This document shows, piece after piece, positions 57,740 to 64,000 of a stretch of DNA of 64,000 nucleotides. Position 1 is the stretch's first letter. Each line of letters starts with the position of its first letter. The notes under the pieces were generated by a model. That model ran no database searches. It was given only the letters and a program-made list of their open reading frames with translations, and was not told the DNA's origin. This DNA is from Shewanella sp. SR44-3 (GTDB taxonomy: Bacteria > Pseudomonadota > Gammaproteobacteria > Enterobacterales > Shewanellaceae): NCBI RefSeq assembly GCF_014163735.1, contig NZ_JACJDV010000013.1:23464-87463 (forward strand). Reading direction: 5' to 3'. Position numbers and translations under genes: made by a program.

Positions 57740-58141
57740 ATGAACTTAAACCAACTGACACTACCGGTTAACGATATGGCTAAAGCTAAGGCATTTTATC
57801 TCACCTTGGGTGCGGTATTGATCGTCGATACCCCGCACTATGTGCGTTTTGCCTGTAAAAATGAAGCGGGCAACCTCGGCAGCAGTTTTTCATTTTCGCT
57901 GACATCAAGTGCAGCACAGCGAAAAGCGGATCCTGAAGCAATAACCCTTTATTTTGAACATCAAGCGTTAGATGTTTGGGTTGAGGAGTTAGAGTTGAAA
58001 GGGGTGGTATTTGAACAGCTGCCTAAAGATCAAAGCTACCTTTGGCGTGAAGCGTTGTTAATCGACCCTTCCGGCAATAAGATAAAGCTTTATTGGGCGG
58101 GGGAGAATCGCCTTAATCCACCATGGCGAGTACCAGTATAA
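57740..58141 (+). CDS. VOC (glyoxalase/bleomycin-resistance fold) family protein
   Basis: A 133-residue protein with two beta-alpha-beta-beta-beta modules. The first strand is LNQLTLPVNDMAKAKAFYLT and the last is EALLIDPSGNKIKLYWAG. ATG 57740 is preferred over 57737 because GAGGGA then lies five bases upstream. His and Glu metal ligands of true glyoxalase I are not all obvious, so it may be a lyase, dioxygenase or antibiotic-binding relative. A MerR-like operator and a short dyad lie upstream, suggesting induction by a metal, drug or oxidant. Confidence 0.82.
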   Translation: MNLNQLTLPVNDMAKAKAFYLTLGAVLIVDTPHYVRFACKNEAGNLGSSFSFSLTSSAAQRKADPEAITLYFEHQALDVWVEELELKGVVFEQLPKDQSYLWREALLIDPSGNKIKLYWAGENRLNPPWRVPV

Positions 58142-58250
58142 AGAATATGTTTCAGAAGTGCTGCTTTTGATCTTCTGGCATTGACTAAGTAACTGCTGAG
58201 CGGCAGGATACTCATATAAAAATTAATGTTTAGAATAAACTGGAACATCT

Positions 58251-58634
58251 ATGACAACCTTGCTCACTTGTTTGTTGCTCGCCATTTTATTACCTTATTT
58301 AGCCAAAGCGCCAGTGGCTGCGGCCATGGCCAAACTCGATGGTTATGACAACCGTCATCCTAGGGCGCAGCAAGCTAAGTTGACGGGTTATGGTGCCCGT
58401 GCTTTGGCGGCCCATCAAAATGCCTTTGAATCATTATTGGTATTTGGCATTGCAGTCGTTACCGTTATAGCCGCCGATAAGGTGAATGATGTGGCGATAA
58501 CGCTAGCGATAGTGCATGTCGCTGCGCGATTAGCCTACCATTTACTTTACCTGCTCAATTATTCAAGCTTGCGTTCTACTGCTTGGTTTATTGCTATCGG
58601 CGCTTCCTTAGGTATTTTTGCCCAAGCACTGTAA
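58251..58634 (+). CDS. MAPEG family membrane protein
   Basis: A 127-residue inner-membrane protein with four hydrophobic helices (about residues 2-20, 57-75, 80-98 and 104-124). The family region YGARALAAHQNAFESLLVF contains the conserved polar residues of MAPEG proteins, a group that includes glutathione transferases and related enzymes. Bacterial members are mostly uncharacterised. It lies 109 bases after the VOC gene, on the same strand; no terminator separates them, so a shared stress-response transcript is possible. Confidence 0.85.
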   Translation: MTTLLTCLLLAILLPYLAKAPVAAAMAKLDGYDNRHPRAQQAKLTGYGARALAAHQNAFESLLVFGIAVVTVIAADKVNDVAITLAIVHVAARLAYHLLYLLNYSSLRSTAWFIAIGASLGIFAQAL

Positions 58635-58827
58635 TGCCGAGCTTTGAGGACCGAGCTGTAATGACAAATCGCGTAAGTAAATCTTGGTTTTTATTGGCCA
58701 TAGAACCGTGCCAAAGCATTGCTTTAATGTTAGATTATTCCACTCGTTAGCAGATGCTCGCGAGTGTTTTTTATGCTGCCTTGGATGTGCAGCATTTTAT
58801 TTTAAGTATTTAAATGGAGTTGTTTTG

Positions 58828-60543
58828 ATGAATAAATTTGCAACCGCTGCGCTTGTCGTGGCTGTGGGTGCTGGTGGTTATTGGCTTGCTGCTGAAAATA
58901 GTCCTGAGATGGCAAGCGATCCCATACTGGCATATATCCCTGCGGACACACTGGCTTTTTCTGCTCAATTCAGCCCGTTTCCTATTAAAGATTATTTGTA
59001 TTCAGCCGCCAGCACTCAGCAATATGGACCATTGGAAGAGCTTGAGTTAGCCTTTGCTGACTCTTCTCCTCAAGAGCGATTTTTCTTAAGTTTTTTTAAG
59101 GCTTATGTAGAACGAGCGCAAGATCCTGAACGTTTACTTGCCGATCTAGGTTTGGGCGATACCCTAAAAAGTTATTTTTATACCTTAGGTGCTTTGCCTG
59201 TCTTTAAATTTGATATTCAAAATTCAGCGGCATTTTGGGCTTATTTTGATGCTTTAGAGCAAGAAAGTGGCCTTAAGCATAAGTTAAACACTGTCGCAGG
59301 TGCGGATTACCGAGCCTACGTACTGACTGACGTCGATGACGAAGAGCAACTTGAGCTTATCATTGCAGAGCGCGATGCTTGGGTGACTATTACCATCAAT
59401 AGCAGCGTGAACGACAGTGAGCTGCTGGAAATGGCCCTAGGCTTAAAGGCTGTTGATAAGCCTATCTCTGAAACGACCATGATTGAAGACATGATCCATG
59501 AACACGGCTTTACCTCTGATGGTCTGGGCTTTATCAATCACGTTGAGCTGGTCAAAGCCATCACCTCAAGTGATGCCAATATGCTGGCTAAGCAACTAAC
59601 TAGCCTTGCCGCTATCATAGGCGAAGATCCTTTCGATGAACTTAAAACCGCTAATTGCCAAGCTGAATTGCTCAGCATTGTTAATAACTGGCCTAAGACT
59701 GTGGTCGGTTACAACAGCCTTGATATAAGCCGTGAGCGCAGCGCCATGGATATGTCTGTGGTCGTTGAGTCTCGCAATCAAGTGATACTCGCGGCATTGC
59801 AGCAATTGCGTGGTTTTGTTCCAAGCTTTAGCAATGAACTTGATGATAAGGTGTTTTCCTTAGCGTTGGGATTGGATGTTGATAACCTCGCATCTAGCCT
59901 GTCTAAAGTGTGGCAAGACTTGCAAACACCTGAATACCAGTGCGCGCCACTGGCACAAATGCAAGCGGAAATCAGCGAGCAAAACCCAAGTATGCTAGGC
60001 ATGATGACTGGCATGGTACAGGGCGTTAAAGGCGTTAGCTTTACAGTGAGCGATTACTTACTCAGTACCGAGTCTGGTGAGCCAAGCATTTCAGGTCTGG
60101 ATGCTTTGTTAAGTCTTAGTGCTGAAAAGCCTTCAGTATTAGTTGATATGGCTAAAGGTTTTGTGCCTCAATTAGCGAGTATGGAATTGGTGGATGGCGG
60201 TGAAGCGGTTGATGTAACCGAGCTATTGATGCTACCACCTCAAGTAAAGCTTAACGCATCTTTGGCAATCAAGGGTCAGCACTTACTTTTGTATACGGGT
60301 AAAGGTGAGCAACTTGCCAATACACTGGGCCAACAAGCACTGAGCAATAACGGTTTATTCACTCTTGGTGCCGATTATGGCAAGTTGTTGTCACCCTTAG
60401 TAACAGCGATTGAGCAAAGCGGTGAAGAAATGCCTGAAGAGCTTGAGATGCTTAAAGATTACAATATGAAGGTGCAAATGGGCCTAGATATTACAGATAA
60501 AGGCATAGTGCTGCGTTCAGCAATGGAAACTAAAGCGCTATAA
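58828..60543 (+). CDS. Large exported or membrane-anchored protein of unknown function
   Basis: A 571-residue protein. ATG 58828 is preferred: TGGAGT lies upstream and MNKFATAALVVAVGAGGYWL is a signal peptide or anchor. The frame is open back to 58684, but that part is unlike a protein. The body is acidic and rich in Ala, Leu and Glu, with a region near residue 30 (AYIPADTLAFSAQFSPFPIK) seen in conserved Shewanella proteins that I cannot name. Two Cys (TANCQAEL, EYQCAPL) may be paired. It is probably periplasmic. No function is assigned. Confidence 0.8.
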   Translation: MNKFATAALVVAVGAGGYWLAAENSPEMASDPILAYIPADTLAFSAQFSPFPIKDYLYSAASTQQYGPLEELELAFADSSPQERFFLSFFKAYVERAQDPERLLADLGLGDTLKSYFYTLGALPVFKFDIQNSAAFWAYFDALEQESGLKHKLNTVAGADYRAYVLTDVDDEEQLELIIAERDAWVTITINSSVNDSELLEMALGLKAVDKPISETTMIEDMIHEHGFTSDGLGFINHVELVKAITSSDANMLAKQLTSLAAIIGEDPFDELKTANCQAELLSIVNNWPKTVVGYNSLDISRERSAMDMSVVVESRNQVILAALQQLRGFVPSFSNELDDKVFSLALGLDVDNLASSLSKVWQDLQTPEYQCAPLAQMQAEISEQNPSMLGMMTGMVQGVKGVSFTVSDYLLSTESGEPSISGLDALLSLSAEKPSVLVDMAKGFVPQLASMELVDGGEAVDVTELLMLPPQVKLNASLAIKGQHLLLYTGKGEQLANTLGQQALSNNGLFTLGADYGKLLSPLVTAIEQSGEEMPEELEMLKDYNMKVQMGLDITDKGIVLRSAMETKAL

Positions 60544-60583
60544 GTGAATAGTTATAAGCTAATTATTAGCAATTAAGCGTAAT

Positions 60584-60615
60584 AAAAAAGCGGATCAGAT
60601 GATCCGCTTTTTTGT
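60584..60615 (+). terminator. Terminator between the large exported protein gene and azurin
   Basis: AAAAAAGCGGATC and GATCCGCTTTTTT flank a 4-nt loop (AGAT, 60597-60600): a long palindrome with T-runs on both strands, serving the plus-strand gene and possibly the convergent azurin gene. Confidence 0.9.
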
Positions 60616-60684
60616 GTCCGCTTGTTAACCGTCTATCGCTAGCGAGTCATGGTTAACTTAACGCGCGGCGCTAAACCCAAAGCA

Positions 60685-61158
60685 TTACTTGATGCTGAAG
60701 GTACCCTGCATGATTGCCCAGTGGCCTGGGAATGAACAGAAGAAGTTGTAGCTGTCAGTTGCAGTTAAACCAGCAGTGCTGAATTTAACGCTAACAGTTT
60801 CGCCGCCGCCAACTAGAGCTGTATGAGCGATAACGCGAGTGTCACCGGCTTTTAAGAATGCATTGTCAGCGCCAGCTGGCATACCGTCAGTAGCAACACC
60901 TGCCATGTCAGCGGCTTTAGTTAGTACCCAGTTGTGGCCCATGGCCGCTTTTGGTAATGCACCTGTGTGAGTCAAAGTTACTGTGACTTCTTTACAGCTT
61001 GCAGGCACGCTCATTTCTTTAGTGTCGAACTGCATAGCATCGTTAGCACCGACTTTAAGCTCACACTCATTAGCGCTTGCAGAAGTTGCGAAGAAAGCAG
61101 CACCGGCTAAGGTGATAACTTGTAATAGGCGAGCACTTGCTGATGTGTTAATTTTCAT
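60685..61158 (-). CDS. Azurin (periplasmic type 1 copper protein)
   Basis: A 157-residue precursor. The first 29 residues form a signal peptide (ending ATSASA), leaving a 128-residue mature protein, the length of Pseudomonas azurin. Copper ligands are His in MGHNW, and Cys, His and Met in NFFCSFPGHWAIMQG. The disulfide pair is Cys3 (NECELK) and Cys26 (PASCKEV). Azurin shuttles single electrons in the periplasm, for example to nitrite reductase in denitrifiers. It is monocistronic. No FNR consensus was found in its promoter. Confidence 0.96.
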   Translation of the reverse strand: MKINTSASARLLQVITLAGAAFFATSASANECELKVGANDAMQFDTKEMSVPASCKEVTVTLTHTGALPKAAMGHNWVLTKAADMAGVATDGMPAGADNAFLKAGDTRVIAHTALVGGGETVSVKFSTAGLTATDSYNFFCSFPGHWAIMQGTFSIK

Positions 61159-61355
61159 CTGAATTTATCCTCTGATAAAACAATTGACTGGGATGGGGTA
61201 TATCAATGGTAGATGATAAACCATCCTAGATGAAAGTGTGGCCCCATTTACAATTAATTATTATTCATCCGCTGATTATTTGAGCACAATGCGGAATTTG
61301 TAGCCAGTTTTAGTGGGCGAAATACAGCCTCGCCCACTAAAACCAGTAAGCAAGA

Positions 61356-62267
61356 TTAACAGATTAAGTCGTCCCGATAAGGAATGCTTCGCTGCGCTCC
61401 TTGGCGAGTCACTGTGATTGCCGCTGCTTTGTTAGCAAAGGTGACCGCATCAACTAATGTCAGCTGATTACTTAAACCCACTAATAATGCGCCGTTGAAG
61501 GTGTCTCCTGCTGCCACAGTATCGACCGCCATTACCCTTGGCGCAGGGATCAAACCACTGAATTCAGGGCTACTGACATAGGCGCCGCGGGCGCCTAAGG
61601 TAATAATCACAATCCCTGGGCCATGACTGTGGATCATTTGCGCGGCAAAAGCGGCGCTGTCTTCATCATCCACGGCAATACCGGTAATGGCTTCGGCTTC
61701 GGTTTCATTGGGAGTAATAATATCAACCCATTTGTAAATTTCGGTGCCAATGCTTTTAGCTGGCGCTGGGTTTAATATGGTGCTGCCTCCACGCTGTTTT
61801 ACCAGCTTCAGCGCTTCGATAACCGTTGGTGTTGGGCTTTCCAATTGAGTTAATAGCCAATCGGCACGATTAATCAGATCTTGATGCTCCAACAGAGCCG
61901 TAACAGTGAGGTTATCGTTCGCCCCAGGGGCAACACCTATGGAGTTTTCGCCATTTTTTCCAATAAAAATCAATGCACTGCCGGTGCTTTGACCTTGGAT
62001 TTTACTCACTCCATCTGTTTGAATACCATCGAGTTTCCAGTTATGGCACATATCATGGGCCATAACGTCATTGCCTAAATGGCAAATGAAATCCACCCGA
62101 GTGCTGGGGGAGCACAGCCTAGCGACAGCCACCGCTTGATTGGCACCTTTTCCGCCTTGCTCTATGCGGTAATCTTGACTCATTAATGTTTGGCCTATGG
62201 TGGGCAAGTATTCAAAACTCATCACATGATCCACATTGGCACTGCCTAAAATAAGAAGTCGGCTCAT
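61356..62267 (-). CDS. rbsK: Ribokinase
   Basis: A 303-residue PfkB-family sugar kinase. The N-terminal GSANVDHV and QGGKGANQAVAVARL are ribokinase signatures, and the catalytic Asp is in AVDTVAAGDTFNGALL. It phosphorylates ribose to ribose 5-phosphate. It lies 15 bases after the nucleoside hydrolase gene, so the two form a salvage operon: hydrolase frees ribose, RbsK activates it. There are no rbs transport genes in the window, which supports a nucleoside rather than free-ribose source. Confidence 0.92.
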   Translation of the reverse strand: MSRLLILGSANVDHVMSFEYLPTIGQTLMSQDYRIEQGGKGANQAVAVARLCSPSTRVDFICHLGNDVMAHDMCHNWKLDGIQTDGVSKIQGQSTGSALIFIGKNGENSIGVAPGANDNLTVTALLEHQDLINRADWLLTQLESPTPTVIEALKLVKQRGGSTILNPAPAKSIGTEIYKWVDIITPNETEAEAITGIAVDDEDSAAFAAQMIHSHGPGIVIITLGARGAYVSSPEFSGLIPAPRVMAVDTVAAGDTFNGALLVGLSNQLTLVDAVTFANKAAAITVTRQGAQRSIPYRDDLIC

Positions 62268-62282
62268 ACGTTCTCCCGTTGG

Positions 62283-63218
62283 TTAGTTATAGGCTTGCAA
62301 GCGTTCGACAATAAAGTCCACAAAACCTTGCCTGTCGATATCAAACAACACTGTGGCATTGGCAGGCTTACCGGTGAACTGATATTTGTCGATGACCGTC
62401 ATCCCTTGGGTGTATTCGCCCTTAGTTTCAATGCCGACCCAGCAGTCTTGGCTGGTGAACAGCTCAGGCCTGAGCAGCCAAGCGATAGTGCAGGGGTCAT
62501 GTAGCGGCGCGCCAGTAAAGCCCCATTTTGGATCTTTATGGTAAATAAGGAAGAAGTCCAATAACTCGGCGACGCACTGAGCAATCGGATTGCCTATATC
62601 GCGAATGCGCTCAATGTCCTCAGCCATGATTTGCGCCTTGTGCGTTACATCTAGGCCACAAAGAGTAATGGGCAGGCCAGACTTAAACACTATGTCGGCA
62701 GCTTCGGGATCAACAAAAATGTTAAATTCAGCGGCCGGCGTCCAATTGCCCACGCCAGCGGCGCCGCCCATTAGCACTATGCGCTCAATTTTAGGGTGAA
62801 GCTCAGGGTGAGCAGCCAATAAAAGCGCAATGTTGGTCAGAGGCCCTGAGGGCACCAAGGTCACAGGAACTGGGCTTTGACGCAGTTTCTCCGCCATTAA
62901 CTCAACCGCGGTCATGGATAGCGGTAAAAAATTAGGCTCAGGCAATATTGGGCCATCAAGGCCTGTTTCACCGTGGACATTGTCGGCAATGATAAGCTCG
63001 CGGGCCAGCGGCTTAAGCGCACCACCAGCAACCGGGATGTCGCTTCGCTGTAACAAGGTTAAAATGCGCAGCGCATTGTATAGCGTCTTATCTGGGGTTT
63101 GGTTACCAGCACTAGTGGTCACAGCCAAAGGCGTGAGCGCTTCAGTGCTGAGGGCGAGAATAAGTGAAATGGCATCATCATGGCCAGGATCGCAATCAAG
63201 TATAATAGGGCGGCTCAT
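62283..63218 (-). CDS. Nucleoside hydrolase (inosine/uridine-preferring)
   Basis: A 311-residue enzyme hydrolysing the N-glycosidic bond of ribonucleosides. ATG 63218 is preferred, as GGAG lies seven bases upstream; ATG 63224 almost touches it. The calcium-binding signature [15 protein letters not shown] is complete, and further ligands lie in [14 protein letters not shown]. The C-terminal His ([12 protein letters not shown]) is the catalytic/binding histidine of the family. It is paired with rbsK. RihA, RihB or general specificity cannot be told from sequence alone. Confidence 0.92.
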   Translation of the reverse strand: MSRPIILDCDPGHDDAISLILALSTEALTPLAVTTSAGNQTPDKTLYNALRILTLLQRSDIPVAGGALKPLARELIIADNVHGETGLDGPILPEPNFLPLSMTAVELMAEKLRQSPVPVTLVPSGPLTNIALLLAAHPELHPKIERIVLMGGAAGVGNWTPAAEFNIFVDPEAADIVFKSGLPITLCGLDVTHKAQIMAEDIERIRDIGNPIAQCVAELLDFFLIYHKDPKWGFTGAPLHDPCTIAWLLRPELFTSQDCWVGIETKGEYTQGMTVIDKYQFTGKPANATVLFDIDRQGFVDFIVERLQAYN

Positions 63219-63417
63219 CGGCATACTCCGTAATTCAATAGGTCGAAATAATCCATATAAATGCAGAGTAACACGTTGATTTATCTTGTCATCTATTTAT
63301 ATCTTTCATGGGAGCCAATTCACGGGAGGTTATAGAAATGACGTTAAGACTAGTGCTGCTAAGGTAAACATCATAAAATGCAGTCACAGATTTTTGGCTT
63401 ATGTATATCACCTTATT

Positions 63418-63942
63418 ATGAATTTACAGCAGATAGATAAAACCCGTTATCGCAAACGCAGCAACCTTATCATGATGGCCATAGTGGCAGTTTTAAGTTT
63501 TTCTTCTTTGTTTTACGGGGCAATACTGATCCACTTTTTCGGTCAATCAGCCCTTGCTGGGGCTGAGTCCACCGGTAATTTTCAGTGGAATTTACTTGGG
63601 GTTATAGCGGGAGTGATTAGCAGCGCCTTGTTGATGAATTATTTCAAACATCATGAGTTTTTGACCGAAGCCTATTATGTGTGGTGCTTAAAGCAGTTAC
63701 ATAATCAGATTTATCGCAAGCTTATAAAAATCAAAGCCGCAGCAAAGCAAGATGATGTTAACGCCTTGCAGATTTTAAACTTTTATTATCACAGCTTAAA
63801 GCAAGTATATTTGCTTGATGACAACATCTTAACCTTGCCAAAGTTAGACGCTGATATTCAGCAATTAACTGAAAAAATGCAGAGTTTAGGCTTAATCTGC
63901 GACGCTCAAAGCCTAGACCGCGAACTCCTCAAGGCATTTTAA
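63418..63942 (+). CDS. DUF3087 family membrane protein
   Basis: A 174-residue protein starting MNLQQIDKTRYRKRSN, the usual family start; the frame is open upstream to 63286 but lacks a ribosome site. Two membrane segments lie at about residues 18-40 and 58-78, followed by a helical cytoplasmic tail (YYVWCLKQLHNQIYRKLIK). The family is found in Shewanella, Vibrio and relatives; its role is unknown. It is divergent from the nucleoside hydrolase gene. Confidence 0.8.
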   Translation: MNLQQIDKTRYRKRSNLIMMAIVAVLSFSSLFYGAILIHFFGQSALAGAESTGNFQWNLLGVIAGVISSALLMNYFKHHEFLTEAYYVWCLKQLHNQIYRKLIKIKAAAKQDDVNALQILNFYYHSLKQVYLLDDNILTLPKLDADIQQLTEKMQSLGLICDAQSLDRELLKAF

Positions 63943-63962
63943 GCCTGATAAGTGCTGGACTG

Positions 63963-64000
63963 TTATTAGTTATTAGTTATTAGTTATTAGTTATTAGTTA
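63963..64000 (+). repeat. Heptanucleotide tandem array (TTATTAG), continuing past the window
   Basis: Five perfect TTATTAG units (63963-63997) and a partial sixth reach the window edge, just after the DUF3087 gene. The array recalls the heptads at 2554-2665, whose minus strand reads TTAGTGG-like units. Confidence 0.95.

Overview
The window is chromosomal DNA from a Shewanella, most likely S. denitrificans or a very close relative. The synteny is gammaproteobacterial (leuS-lptE-holA-nadD, lolB-ispE-prs divergent from hemA-prfA-prmC-sirB2-sirB1, cysJIH, pntAB). A dimeric-type avidin at 25872-26432 reads like shwanavidin, known from S. denitrificans. An azurin and haem-uptake genes of the hug/hut type fit a respiratory, denitrifying marine bacterium. 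The species call is from memory of these proteins, not from a search. No rRNA, tRNA or CRISPR array was seen.

Layout. 1-1.6 kb: end of a haem TonB receptor, then hutX and hutZ. 1.8-2.7 kb: rsuA and a 16-unit heptanucleotide array. 2.7-8.3 kb: nadD, holA, lptE and leuS on the minus strand, then a zinc-ribbon protein. 8.3-14.3 kb: a lipid A modification operon (eptA, dgkA, an OmpR-type regulator and two paralogous sensor kinases, one broken by a 16-bp tandem duplication). 14.4-17.4 kb: M13 peptidase and a Nudix hydrolase. 17.5-23.4 kb: a CstA-like transporter and a putrescine/GABA degradation set (puuB-like oxidase, gabD, gabT). 23.5-27.8 kb: chemoreceptor, avidin, cupin and EAL phosphodiesterase.

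28.1-31.1 kb is the main accessory patch: a small unknown protein, a GNAT acetyltransferase and a NERD-domain membrane protein, with three copies of a hairpin-forming interspersed repeat. A fourth copy lies at 49.1 kb. 31.2-40.9 kb is core (prs, ispE, lolB, hemA, prfA, prmC, sirB2, sirB1, kdsA), with a DUF819 membrane protein inserted before kdsA. 41-47 kb: a small membrane protein behind a consensus FNR/EtrA box, a cold-shock protein, and asparaginase, aspartase and DcuA, which together turn asparagine into fumarate for anaerobic growth. 46.4-48.7 kb: a HEXXH protein, a 50-residue small protein, and a two-helix membrane protein of unknown function. 49.3-57.1 kb: pntAB and cysJIH. 57.7-64 kb: VOC and MAPEG proteins, a large exported protein, azurin, a nucleoside hydrolase-ribokinase pair, a DUF3087 protein, and a second heptad array at the window edge.

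The most notable observations are the 16-bp duplication that splits the sensor kinase (removing one copy restores one frame), an 11-bp-phased direct repeat upstream of eptA that could be the regulator's site, the hairpin repeat family flanking the NERD gene, the perfect FNR box before an undescribed small membrane protein, and the heptad arrays.
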